Assembly: GCA_022767745.1 (NCBI GenBank)
Contig: JALENN010000002.1
Location: 1-64,000 of the forward strand
Reading direction: 5' to 3'
From: Alistipes sp.
GTDB taxonomy: Bacteria; Bacteroidota; Bacteroidia; Bacteroidales; Rikenellaceae
Length of the DNA stretch: 64,000 nt
A program made the position numbers and the translations under genes. The notes below the pieces were generated by a model, which was not told the origin of the DNA, made no database searches, and worked only from the letters and a program-made list of their open reading frames with translations. Positions 54,773 to 63,283 of this stretch are shown in pieces. Each line of letters opens with the position of its first letter. Positions within the stretch are counted from its first letter, which is position 1.

Positions 54773-55504
54773 ATGAAGATTCCATCTCTTTTGAGCGTCT
54801 GTGCCGCCGTTGCGGCCATGTTGTCGGTTGCATCCGCCTCGGCGCAGGAATTTAAAATTGTGCCCATAGGCACAGCGTCGGAAACGGCTTCGAGTATCGA
54901 CCTGAAGTTCGATCCCGATGATATGGGCCGTGTCAAGGGTACGGTCACCGATGACAATGGCAATCCCGTTGCCGATGCCGTGGTGACGATGACCAACGAC
55001 CGTCTTATCTTCGGCGGCCAAAGCAAGAAGCAGGGAAATTTCAGCGTGGGAAGTTACTTCGGGGTATATACCCTTGAGGTGTCGTCGCCCGGCTATGCCA
55101 AGTACAAGGCCGAGGTCGACATAGGCAAGGGCGAGGTAAAGAGCGTGGACGTGAAGCTGACGCCGCTGGATGGCAAGCCCGTGGCTGCGGCCCGCGGCAA
55201 CGATTTCACCTGCAAGAGCATGAGCTACTTTATGAAGGTAGCGTCGAAGCACCCTGCCTACGAGGGCAAGACGCTGGCCGACATTCTGGCCGACGCCCCG
55301 GCGGTGGATATGGATGGCAACGAACTGAAGGTGATGCAGAGCACTAACGTGCAGGTATATATCGACAACAAGCCGCTGCTTGTGCCGTTCGATGTCATGG
55401 TCCGCTATTTCGGCAGCGTGGCCGCCTCGGACGTGAAGATGGTGCGTGTGGTGGCAGGTGCGGCCGGGTCGCCCGCAATGCTGTATGTCACTACCTCGAA
55501 ATAA
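54773..55504 (+). CDS. Secreted CarboxypepD-regulatory plus TonB-plug-like protein without a barrel
   Basis: This 243-residue exported protein has a signal peptide ending ASASAQ. A carboxypeptidase-regulatory-like beta-sandwich follows (about 50-130; GRVKGTVTDDNGNPVADAVV, GVYTLEVSSPGYAKYKAEV). The C-terminal part (about 150-243) resembles the plug domain of TonB-dependent receptors: LADILADAPAVDMDGNELKV, NVQVYIDNKPLLV, SDVKMVRVVAGAAGSPAM. The domain order copies the start of SusC-type receptors, but the protein stops at about 243 residues where the barrel should begin. It may be an orphan plug that modulates another receptor, or a degraded receptor kept for another use. The correct start is ATG 54773; the upstream open frame crosses the terminator. 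Confidence 0.65.
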   Translation: MKIPSLLSVCAAVAAMLSVASASAQEFKIVPIGTASETASSIDLKFDPDDMGRVKGTVTDDNGNPVADAVVTMTNDRLIFGGQSKKQGNFSVGSYFGVYTLEVSSPGYAKYKAEVDIGKGEVKSVDVKLTPLDGKPVAAARGNDFTCKSMSYFMKVASKHPAYEGKTLADILADAPAVDMDGNELKVMQSTNVQVYIDNKPLLVPFDVMVRYFGSVAASDVKMVRVVAGAAGSPAMLYVTTSK

Positions 55505-55553
55505 CCCCGCCTCCGAGGACGCTCGAGTGAGCCTGCGGGCTGCTATATAGCTG

Positions 55554-55585
55554 AAAAGGGTTCGGCCGCAAGGCCGAACCCTTTT
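55554..55585. terminator. Bidirectional terminator with GCAA tetraloop
   Basis: AAAAGGGTTCGGCC (55554-55567), loop GCAA, GGCCGAACCCTTTT (55572-55585) is a perfect 14-bp stem between the convergent plug-like gene and pgk. Confidence 0.9.
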
Positions 55586-55607
55586 CTTATGCGTTTCCGT
55601 AGTTGGA

Positions 55608-56870
55608 TTACTTGCGGATTGCAGCTACACCGGGCAGCTCCTTGCCATCCATGTACTCGAGCAGAGCGCCGCCGCCCGTAGATACATACGATACCTTGTC
55701 GGCCAGGCCGAACTTGTTGATGCAGGCAACCGAGTCGCCGCCGCCTATGAGCGAGAAAGCACCGTTTGCGGTAGCCTCGGCGATAGCGTCGGCAACGGCA
55801 CGCGAACCGGTGGCGAACTTGTCGATCTCGAATACGCCCACGGGGCCGTTCCACAGGATGGTCTTGCAGCCGAGGATCTCCTCGCGGAAGAGCTTCTTGC
55901 CCTGCTCGCCGATGTCGACACCCTCCCAGTTGTCGGGAATGTTGTTGGCGGGAGCCTCCGAGGTGTTGGCGTCAGCCGAGAATGCGTCGGCAATCAGAGC
56001 GTCGGGCGAGGTTACGATCTTGATACCCTTCTCCTCGGCCTTCTTCAGGATCTCGAGGGCTACGGGGAACATGTCGGGCTCGCAGATCGAGTTGCCGACC
56101 TTGCCGCCCTGTGCGCCGGCGAATGTGTAGGTCATACCGCCGCCGATGATGATCTTGTCGCACTTCTCCATCAGCTTCTCGATGATGGTGATCTTGGTCG
56201 ATACCTTCGAGCCGCCCACGATGGCTACGAACGGACGCTGCGGGTTCTGCATAACGCCGTCGATGGCCTTCAGTTCGTTCTCCATGACGTAGCCGAACAT
56301 CTTGTCGTTGGGGAAGTAGTCGGCGATCAGCGCCGTCGACGAGTGTGCGCGGTGAGCCGTACCGAAGGCGTCGTTGATGTAGCAGTCGGCATACGAAGCC
56401 AGCTTCTTGACGAACTCCTTCTGCGGACCCTCCTTCAGGGCCTTCTTGGCAGCCTTCTTCTCCTCGTCGGTGGCATCCTCGGCCAGGCCGCGGGGCTTGC
56501 CCTCCTCCTCGGCGTAGAAACGCAGGTTCTCGAGCAGCATCACCTCGCCGGGCTTCAGGTTCTTGGCCATCTCGGCAGCCTTCTCACCCATGCAGTCGCC
56601 TGCGAAGTTGATCTTCTGGCCGAGGCGTGCCTCGATGGCGGGCACGATCTGCTCGAGCGAGAACTTCGGATCGGGATTCTTCTTGGGACGTCCCAGGTGC
56701 GACATGAGTATTACGGCACCGCCCTTCTCCAGCACCTTCTTGATGGTGGGGATGGCGGCACGGATGCGGGTGTCGTCGGTTACATGGCCTTCGCCGTCGA
56801 GGGGCACGTTGAAATCCACACGGATTATGGCACGTTTGCCCGTGAAATCGTAATTGTCGATTGCAAACAT
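55608..56870 (-). CDS. pgk: Phosphoglycerate kinase
   Basis: This 420-residue glycolytic enzyme transfers phosphate between 1,3-bisphosphoglycerate and ADP. It shows [20 protein letters not shown], the SHLGRPK loop, [33 protein letters not shown] and the late [20 protein letters not shown] nucleotide-binding motif. Length and all motifs are complete. Codon use is strongly biased, as in a highly expressed gene. A minus-strand TATATTTG box (plus-strand CAAATATA at 56983-56990) about 115 bases upstream is a candidate promoter. Confidence 0.97.
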   Translation of the reverse strand: MFAIDNYDFTGKRAIIRVDFNVPLDGEGHVTDDTRIRAAIPTIKKVLEKGGAVILMSHLGRPKKNPDPKFSLEQIVPAIEARLGQKINFAGDCMGEKAAEMAKNLKPGEVMLLENLRFYAEEEGKPRGLAEDATDEEKKAAKKALKEGPQKEFVKKLASYADCYINDAFGTAHRAHSSTALIADYFPNDKMFGYVMENELKAIDGVMQNPQRPFVAIVGGSKVSTKITIIEKLMEKCDKIIIGGGMTYTFAGAQGGKVGNSICEPDMFPVALEILKKAEEKGIKIVTSPDALIADAFSADANTSEAPANNIPDNWEGVDIGEQGKKLFREEILGCKTILWNGPVGVFEIDKFATGSRAVADAIAEATANGAFSLIGGGDSVACINKFGLADKVSYVSTGGGALLEYMDGKELPGVAAIRK

Positions 56871-57077
56871 AACTTTTGAGTTTTATTCGTTTGACTTCTG
56901 TTTGATGTTGATCGTTGTCGGCTTGCGGTCGCTGTTGCGGCGGCCCGCGTGTCGGGGAGCGCGCAACGCGATCCTATCGCGGCAAATATACTTAAAAAAA
57001 TCGGGATTCCGCGCTGTCGCCTCGGGTGAAGTCCCCTTTTTTTCGCGAAAAGTCGCCCTCGGCGCCCCTTATGCCCG

Positions 57078-57147
57078 CCGCTGCACCGCATGGAGCCCGC
57101 GGCGGCACCGCAGAGGGCGTCCGCCCTCTCTGCGTGCGGTGCAGCGG
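57078..57147. repeat. Large palindromic element between pgk and the porin gene
   Basis: CCGCTGCACCGCA (57078-57090) and TGCGGTGCAGCGG (57135-57147) are a perfect 13-bp inverted repeat enclosing a second hairpin (AGAGGGCG 57112-57119 with CGCCCTCT 57122-57129). The 70-base structure sits in a 473-base gap without a gene, so it could be a structured RNA, a repeat element or a protein-binding site. Confidence 0.6.
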
Positions 57148-57343
57148 TACGGCGGCCGTATGGCGCGACGGCGGGTTAATTCGCCACAGAATGCGCCCTT
57201 TCGCTTGATTGCGGCGCCCTTTCGTAACGCGATGGCGCAACAGGCCACATAATTTTTGCCGAACGGAATTTATGGGTGAAATTTGCGGCCGTCACTTCCC
57301 GAAAGGGCGAATCACGAGGACGAATCAACTACCCGAAACACAT

Positions 57344-58795
57344 ATGAAGATAGTATCGAAATCGCTTGTCGCGGCTCTGGCCGTGCTCATGGCCGGCCAC
57401 GCTTTTGCCGGCGGCATCCTCACCAATACCAACCAGAGCGTCGCCTTCCTGCGCCACATTGCGCGCGGCGTGACGCTCGATGCCGACGCCCCCTACTACA
57501 ACCCTGCGGGCACGGCATTCATGGATGACGGCTGGATGCTCTCGCTCAACATACAGAGCGCCTTCATGACGCGCATCACCACCACCGACTACGCCCCCTT
57601 CGGCATGAACGCCGCACATCCGGGCGTCACGTCGCACCGCTACGAGGGCAGCATCGTCTCGCCCGCCGTACCTAACGTATATGCCACCTACAAGCACAAC
57701 CGCTGGGCAGCCTTCTTCTTGGCGGGCGTGACGGGAGGCGGCGGCCGCGTGAAGTTCCGCGACGGCCTCGGCTCGTTCGAGCAGCCCTTCGCCGTGCTTC
57801 CCTCGGCCATCACGGCCCTCGGCTCGGCCTACGGCATCTCGGCGTCGCAGTATTCGCTCGACTGCTCGTTCCGCGGCCTTACGATGAACCTTTCGGCACA
57901 GCTCGGAGCATCGTACCGCATCACCGACTGGCTGTCGGCCGCCGCAATGGTGCGCCTGCACTATGCCCGCAACCGCTACGACGGACACATCACCGACATC
58001 ATGGTCAACCCGACGGGTGCGGCCCTCGGCTTCGACGGCAGCATGATGCGTGCCGACGCCTTCTTTACGGCCGTAGCAGGCGTCCTGCAGGCCACGAACC
58101 CCGAGATGGCGGCCATGGCGGCACAGTATGCGCAGCTCACGGGCGACATATACGTCGACTGCGTGCAGAAGGCGTGGGGCGTGAGTCCCGTCGTAGCGCT
58201 CTATTTCAAGAAGGGCGGATGGTCGGCCAGCGCGCGGTATGAGTTCATCGCCCCCATGACCCTTACGAACCACACCCGTCAGGACGACCTGGGCGCATAC
58301 CAGAACGGCGACAAGACCCCGAACGACATACCTGCCCTGCTGAGCGTGGCTCTGGGCCGTTCGTTCATGGACGAGCGCCTGCGCCTTACGGCCGAGTACC
58401 ACTACTTCTTCGACAAGCAGGCCGACATGGCCGGCGGCCGCGAGGCCAAGATCGACACCGGCACGGCCGAGTACCTCTTCGGTGCGGAGTTCGACCTGTC
58501 GCAGAAGTTCACCGTCAGCGCAGGTGTGCAGCGCACGGTGTACAGCACGCATGACGAATATTTCAGCGACGTGAACCACGTCCTGAGCGCCACGTCGGTG
58601 GGCTTCGGCGGCGCGTGGAACATCAACGAGCGTCTGCGCCTGAATGCCGGTTACTTCTTCTCGCTCTACGACAAGCGTTCGGTCGAGAGCGTTGTCGAGA
58701 CCATGGCCGGTTCGGTTCCCGCCACCACGCTCTATGACCGCCGCAGCGGTGTGCTGGGCGTGGGCCTCGACCTGAAGCTCGGCGGCCGCCGATAG
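57344..58795 (+). CDS. OmpP1/FadL-family outer-membrane transporter
   Basis: This 483-residue protein has a signal peptide (SLVAALAVLMAGHAFA) and the family start GGILTNTNQSVAFLR, with DADAPYYNPAGTAFM, which corresponds to the NPA motif conserved in FadL-like channels. The rest is a 14-stranded barrel with alternating strands and the C-terminal GVLGVGLDLKLGGRR. It likely transports hydrophobic compounds such as fatty acids or aromatic molecules. The start ATG 57344 begins the signal peptide; the frame is open from 57209 without supporting features. The upstream gap contains a large palindrome that might affect expression. Confidence 0.85.
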   Translation: MKIVSKSLVAALAVLMAGHAFAGGILTNTNQSVAFLRHIARGVTLDADAPYYNPAGTAFMDDGWMLSLNIQSAFMTRITTTDYAPFGMNAAHPGVTSHRYEGSIVSPAVPNVYATYKHNRWAAFFLAGVTGGGGRVKFRDGLGSFEQPFAVLPSAITALGSAYGISASQYSLDCSFRGLTMNLSAQLGASYRITDWLSAAAMVRLHYARNRYDGHITDIMVNPTGAALGFDGSMMRADAFFTAVAGVLQATNPEMAAMAAQYAQLTGDIYVDCVQKAWGVSPVVALYFKKGGWSASARYEFIAPMTLTNHTRQDDLGAYQNGDKTPNDIPALLSVALGRSFMDERLRLTAEYHYFFDKQADMAGGREAKIDTGTAEYLFGAEFDLSQKFTVSAGVQRTVYSTHDEYFSDVNHVLSATSVGFGGAWNINERLRLNAGYFFSLYDKRSVESVVETMAGSVPATTLYDRRSGVLGVGLDLKLGGRR

Positions 58796-59144
58796 TGAAG
58801 CGGCATGCGGCCGATCCTGCGGTGGGGAGCGAATATGCCTTCCCTCAATAGCGGGTATATGCTGCCAGTCCGGCATGGGGCTGCATCAGGAAGCGGTGTT
58901 TGCTTCCTCAATAGCTGAAAACTCTGTGTAGAACAAGAATATATGGCTCTTTCACGGCTGTGCCCTGCGGACACGGCCGTTTTTGTTTCCCGATGCGGGA
59001 GCGCCGCCGGGCCACGCACCCGATGACGGGGTGCCAGGACCGATTTTTCTTGCTTTTTTGCGCGGTAATTGCTACCTTTGTGTGTCGAAAAAGCGGCCTT
59101 GTGGCCGAAGCATTTGGTTTTTAACTTATTAGGGATATATATGG
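58796..59144 (+). terminator. Terminator hairpin and short duplicated motif before mqnA
   Basis: ACGGCTGTG (58954-58962) pairs with CACGGCCGT (58972-58980), one wobble, followed by TTTTG; it is a terminator for the porin gene. Within the same gap, CTTCCCTCAATAGC (around 58840) and CTTCCTCAATAGC (around 58904) are near copies about 65 bases apart. No gene is seen. Confidence 0.55.
59073..59080 (+). promoter_or_regulatory. -7 box of the mqnA promoter
   Basis: TACCTTTG matches TAnnTTTG exactly, 65 bases before the start codon. TCTTG about 20 bases upstream is a partial -33 match. Confidence 0.5.
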
Positions 59145-59918
59145 ATGATGGCCACCACTCCACGCATAGCGGCAGTGTCGTATCTGAATACGATACCATT
59201 CATCTATGGTATCCGTCACGAGGGTAGCCTTCGTGCCGACCTCCTGCTCGCACCTCCTGCCGACTGCGTAGTGAACTACGCCGAGGGACGTGCCGACATA
59301 GCGCTCATCCCCGCCGCGGCCGTGCCGCAGATGAAATCCACGAACATCATCACCGACTACTGTATCGGAGCCTCGGGCCCCGTGCGTACGGTTACGGTCA
59401 TGTCGAACAGCCCCATCGAACGCGTACGCCGCATCTTCCTCGATGCCCACTCGCGCACGTCGGTGCAGCTGACGGGCTATCTGGCCGCGCGCAAGTGGAA
59501 CATAGCGCCCGAGTGGCACTCGCTTACCGACTACTCGATCGTGGCCGAGGCGCGTGTCGACGACGCCTTCCTTCTCATCGGTGACAAGGTGTTCGACCAC
59601 GAGGGACTGTTCGCCTACACCTACGACCTGGCTGCCGAGTGGAAGCAGCTGACGGGCCTGCCCTTCGCCTTCGCGCTGTGGGTGGCGCGCAAGGGAACGT
59701 CGTATGAGGTGATCGACGCCTTGGAACGCTCGCTCACGTTTGGCGTTGAGTCCATCTACGAGGCCATCGTCGAGGGGGGCTACGACCATAAGCCATACGA
59801 CGCCTACGACTATCTGACACACAACATCGACTTCATATTCAATGCCGAGAAACATGCGGCGCTGCAAAAGTTCTGGGATTCGGGCATTCGCATAACGCCC
59901 CGATCCAACCCGGGTTGA
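59145..59918 (+). CDS. mqnA: Chorismate dehydratase (futalosine menaquinone pathway)
   Basis: This 257-residue cytoplasmic protein has the periplasmic-binding-protein-like fold of MqnA: IAAVSYLNTIPFIYGI at the start (the SYLNxxP signature), NYAEGRADIALIPAAAVPQM, SNSPIERVRRIFLDAHSRTS and LLIGDKVFDHEG. It dehydrates chorismate to 3-enolpyruvylbenzoate, the first committed step of the futalosine pathway. Presence of this gene suggests menaquinone is made by that route rather than by MenFDHCBE. No other mqn gene is within the window. Start may be ATG 59145 or the adjacent 59148. Confidence 0.88.
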   Translation: MMATTPRIAAVSYLNTIPFIYGIRHEGSLRADLLLAPPADCVVNYAEGRADIALIPAAAVPQMKSTNIITDYCIGASGPVRTVTVMSNSPIERVRRIFLDAHSRTSVQLTGYLAARKWNIAPEWHSLTDYSIVAEARVDDAFLLIGDKVFDHEGLFAYTYDLAAEWKQLTGLPFAFALWVARKGTSYEVIDALERSLTFGVESIYEAIVEGGYDHKPYDAYDYLTHNIDFIFNAEKHAALQKFWDSGIRITPRSNPG

Positions 59919-60025
59919 AGGGGGTGACCGCCTCTGCGACGGTGACTCTCGGCCGCGGTGGTGATGTACCTGCCTGCCGACGGCCTCAAGCGAACAAGGA
60001 GTTCAACCCGTAAACCTTAGCAGCA

Positions 60026-61009
60026 ATGATTACCATATACCTGAAGCAGTACAACAAAATCATCCGCAATGCCGAGCCCGAGCTTCTGGACAATCTGGGT
60101 TACGACGACATCCTGTGGATCGATCTGATGGCGCCCTCGATCAAGGAGCAGAAGGCCGTCGAGAACTTCATGGAGGAGAGCCTGCAGACCAAGCAGCAGG
60201 TCGAGGAGATCGAGTCGACGTCGAAGTACTCCGAGACCGAGAACTCGATCATCTCCAACACCAACTTCTTCCTGCCCGGCGGCGAGACCTTCTCGGTGGA
60301 GCCCGTGTCGTTCATCATATCGAACGAGGGAGTGCTGGTTTCGGTGCGCAACTCCGAGTCGCGTACCTTCCGCGAGACCGAAAAACGCCTGCAGATGAAC
60401 TACCGCAGCTACTCGACCGGATACCACATATTCATCACCCTGCTTGAGGTGCGCATCGACTTCGATGCCGACCTTGTGGAGTTCGTCTCGAAGCAGGTTG
60501 CGGCGCTGAGCAAGGCCATCAACACCGAGGACTCGATCGACAAGGCCGTCATCCACCGCATCAACGCCCTGCAGGAGAATACGATGGTGCTGCGCGAGAA
60601 TATCTTCGACCGCCAGCGTACCATATCCAACATCCTGCGCAGCGAGCGTTTCCCGAACGATGTCTACCCGCGCCTGCAGCTCATGCTCAAGGACGTCAAT
60701 TCGCTTATCAACCACGCCGACTTCAGTTTCCAGCGTCTGGACTATATCCAGGATTCGGCGCTGGGCCTTATCAACATCGAGCAGAACGAGATCGTAAAGA
60801 TCTTCTCCATAGCGGCGGTCATCTTCCTGCCCGCTACGCTTATCGCAAGTATCTACGGCATGAACTTCAAGGCCATGCCCGAGCTGGAGTGGGTTATCGA
60901 GACTGGCAGCGGGCATATCATCCCCGCGGGATATATCTTTGCCGTCTGCCTGATGATTTTCGTTTCGTGCTTTACATTCTGGTTCTTCAAGTTCAAGAAG
61001 TGGCTGTAG
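60026..61009 (+). CDS. corA: CorA-family magnesium/divalent cation transporter
   Basis: This 327-residue protein has a large N-terminal cytoplasmic domain (about 1-255) with a long helical stalk and two C-terminal transmembrane helices. The first helix ends in the signature IYGMNF (Gly-Met-Asn, near residue 280), the selectivity filter of CorA, followed by MPELEW. The second helix (HIIPAGYIFAVCLMIFVSCF) is followed by the basic tail FKFKKWL. It forms a pentameric Mg2+ channel. It lies 107 bases after mqnA and has its own strong terminator 60 bases after the stop. Confidence 0.92.
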   Translation: MITIYLKQYNKIIRNAEPELLDNLGYDDILWIDLMAPSIKEQKAVENFMEESLQTKQQVEEIESTSKYSETENSIISNTNFFLPGGETFSVEPVSFIISNEGVLVSVRNSESRTFRETEKRLQMNYRSYSTGYHIFITLLEVRIDFDADLVEFVSKQVAALSKAINTEDSIDKAVIHRINALQENTMVLRENIFDRQRTISNILRSERFPNDVYPRLQLMLKDVNSLINHADFSFQRLDYIQDSALGLINIEQNEIVKIFSIAAVIFLPATLIASIYGMNFKAMPELEWVIETGSGHIIPAGYIFAVCLMIFVSCFTFWFFKFKKWL

Positions 61010-61068
61010 CTGCAAGGGAAGGGCGGCAGCCGAAAATCTCCGAAATCCCCGAAATCCCCGAAAATATG

Positions 61069-61095
61069 TGCGCGGAACTCTCCGCGCATTTTTTT
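61069..61095 (+). terminator. Rho-independent terminator after corA
   Basis: TGCGCGGA (61069-61076), loop ACTC, TCCGCGCA (61081-61088), then T7. Confidence 0.9.
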
Positions 61096-61168
61096 GTGCC
61101 ACGGCGGGATGCTGCCCGCCGCAGGCGAGATGTGCGTGGCGGAGTGCGGCGGGAATTAAAATTTTTCG

Positions 61169-61176
61169 TATATTTG
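61169..61176 (+). promoter_or_regulatory. Candidate -7 box upstream of the MoxR operon
   Basis: TATATTTG matches TAnnTTTG, in the 386-base gap before the MoxR gene, implying a leader of about 215 bases. No gene was seen in the gap (61096-61395). Confidence 0.35.
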
Positions 61177-61395
61177 AATTTGGGTTTGAAATACGGTAAG
61201 AATTTTTGCCCTTTTTGCAATAAGGCGATTGCCGACTGCGTTATATAAGGTACACGGATCGGGAAATGCACACGTCCGCCGTGGGATAAGCGGCCGCGGC
61301 CGCCATACGGGAAAACAACTGAAAAAAGAGATAAAACACACGCGCCCGGACCAGCCGTCGGCGACGGCCCGGGGCACAAAGTAAAGAAGAGACGT

Positions 61396-62394
61396 ATGAG
61401 TGAAGTAATCAATATCAAGGAACTCAACGAACGCATCGAACGCGAGAGCGTCTTCGTGGACACGCTCCGCACGGAGATGGGAAAGGTTATCGTCGGTCAG
61501 AGCCATCTGATCGACACGCTTTTGATAGGACTTCTGTCGAACGGCCATATCCTGCTGGAGGGTGTGCCGGGTCTGGCCAAGACGCTCGCCATCACGACGC
61601 TGGCCAAGGCCGTCGATGCCGATTTTGCCCGCATACAGTTCACGCCCGACCTTCTGCCCGCCGACCTCATCGGTACTCTGATCTACTCGCAGAAGACCGA
61701 GGACTTCATCGTGCGCAAGGGCCCCGTATTCGCCAACTTCGTGCTGGCGGATGAGATCAACCGATCGCCGGCGAAGGTGCAGAGCGCACTGCTGGAGGCA
61801 ATGCAGGAGCGTCAGGTGACCATCGGCGAGGAGACCTACCGTCTGCCCGAGCCCTTCCTTGTGATGGCGACGCAGAACCCCCTCGAGCAGGAGGGTACCT
61901 ATCCGCTGCCCGAGGCACAGGTCGACCGTTTCATGCTCAAGGTCAAGATCTCGTACCCCAAGAAGCAGGAGGAGCGCGAGATCGTGCGCATGAACCTTGC
62001 CGGCACGGTGGGCAAGTCGGTTGCTAAGGTCATCACGCCCGAGGATATCGTGAAGGCGCGTTCGGTCGTGGAGGATGTCTACATGGATGAGAAGATCGAG
62101 AAGTATATCGTCGACATCATCTTCGCCACGCGTGAGCCTGCGGAGTACAGCCTCGAGAAGCTGCAGCCGCTGATCGCCTACGGCGGATCGCCGCGTGCGA
62201 GCATCTCGCTGGCCAAGGCGGCGCGTGCCTACGCCTTCATCCGCCGCCGCGGCTACGTCATCCCCGAGGATGTGCGTGCCGTCTGTCACGACGTGCTGCG
62301 CCACCGTATCGGCCTGACGTACGAGGCCGAGGCCGAGAACATCTCGTCGGAGCAGATCATTACCGAGATTCTGAACAACGTCATAGTGCCGTAG
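61396..62394 (+). CDS. MoxR-family AAA ATPase
   Basis: This 332-residue ATPase has Walker A GVPGLAKT (about 56-63), Walker B VLADE (116-120), the sensor MATQNPLEQEG and the C-terminal lid with PRASISLAKAARAYA. MoxR proteins act as chaperones for maturation of complexes, usually with von Willebrand-type proteins. It is the first of a tightly spaced series: the DUF58 gene begins 4 bases after its stop. In Bacteroidetes the same cluster is the Bat operon, linked to aerotolerance and envelope stress in Bacteroides fragilis. Confidence 0.92.
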   Translation: MSEVINIKELNERIERESVFVDTLRTEMGKVIVGQSHLIDTLLIGLLSNGHILLEGVPGLAKTLAITTLAKAVDADFARIQFTPDLLPADLIGTLIYSQKTEDFIVRKGPVFANFVLADEINRSPAKVQSALLEAMQERQVTIGEETYRLPEPFLVMATQNPLEQEGTYPLPEAQVDRFMLKVKISYPKKQEEREIVRMNLAGTVGKSVAKVITPEDIVKARSVVEDVYMDEKIEKYIVDIIFATREPAEYSLEKLQPLIAYGGSPRASISLAKAARAYAFIRRRGYVIPEDVRAVCHDVLRHRIGLTYEAEAENISSEQIITEILNNVIVP

Positions 62395-62398
62395 AGCC

Positions 62399-63283
62399 AT
62401 GCAGGAGAGCGAGAACGATATCCTCAGACGTGTCCGCAAGATCGAGATCAAGACGCGCGGCCTGTCGAACGAGATCTTCGCCGGAAAGTACCATACGGCT
62501 TTCCGCGGCCGCGGCATGTCGTTTTCCGAGGTGCGCGAGTACCGTGCGGGCGACGACGTGCGCGACATCGACTGGAACGTCACGGCGCGCTCGACCAAAC
62601 CGCATATCAAGATCTACGAGGAGGAGCGTGAGCTGACGATGATGCTGCTGATCGACGTGAGCGGCTCGCGCATGTTCGGCACGGCCGAGCGTATGAAGAA
62701 GAGCGTCATCACCGAGATAGCGGCCGTGCTGGCCTTCTCGGCGGCGCAGAACAACGACAAAGTGGGGTGTATCTTCTTCTCGGACCGCGTCGAGAAGTTC
62801 ATCCCCCCGAAGAAGGGCCGCAGCCACATCCTGATGATCATCCGCGAGCTTGTGAAGTTCCGCCCCGAGTCGCAGGGTACGGCCATCGCCGAGGCTGTGC
62901 GCTACCTTACGAATGTCAACAAGAAGCGCTGCACGGCCTTCATCCTGTCGGACTTCATCGACTCGGCGCGCGACCGCAACGCGCTGGACGACGCGTTGAA
63001 GATCGCGGGCGGGCGCCACGACATCGTGGGCATCCGCGTGTGGGACGGGCGCGAGGCCGAGATGCCCGACGTGGGCATCGTCGAGCTGCAGGATGCCGAG
63101 ACGGGCGAGAAGCAGTGGGTCGACACCTCGTCGGCACGCGTGCGCGACTACTACGCCGAGAACTGGCGCCGCCGCGACGAGGCCATCCGCGAGACGCTGC
63201 GCCGCAACCGCATCGATACGGCGATGGTATCCACCGAGGGCGACTATGTGGTGGAATTGATTAAACTGTTCAAACAACGATGA
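62399..63283 (+). CDS. DUF58-domain protein of the Bat operon
   Basis: This 294-residue protein has the DUF58 hallmark YRAGDDVRDIDWNVTARSTK followed by a von Willebrand-like fold (about 80-280) with the MIDAS-type DVSGSRMFGT. It is predicted to be soluble and to work with the MoxR ATPase encoded 4 bases upstream. The stop codon overlaps the start of the next gene (ATGA), indicating translational coupling. Confidence 0.9.
   Translation: MQESENDILRRVRKIEIKTRGLSNEIFAGKYHTAFRGRGMSFSEVREYRAGDDVRDIDWNVTARSTKPHIKIYEEERELTMMLLIDVSGSRMFGTAERMKKSVITEIAAVLAFSAAQNNDKVGCIFFSDRVEKFIPPKKGRSHILMIIRELVKFRPESQGTAIAEAVRYLTNVNKKRCTAFILSDFIDSARDRNALDDALKIAGGRHDIVGIRVWDGREAEMPDVGIVELQDAETGEKQWVDTSSARVRDYYAENWRRRDEAIRETLRRNRIDTAMVSTEGDYVVELIKLFKQR

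Noticed and set aside
61030..61065. Small tandem repeat (CGAAATCCC units) after corA
   Set aside because: Only two to three short units; no array, spacer or protein partner, so not CRISPR or a functional repeat.
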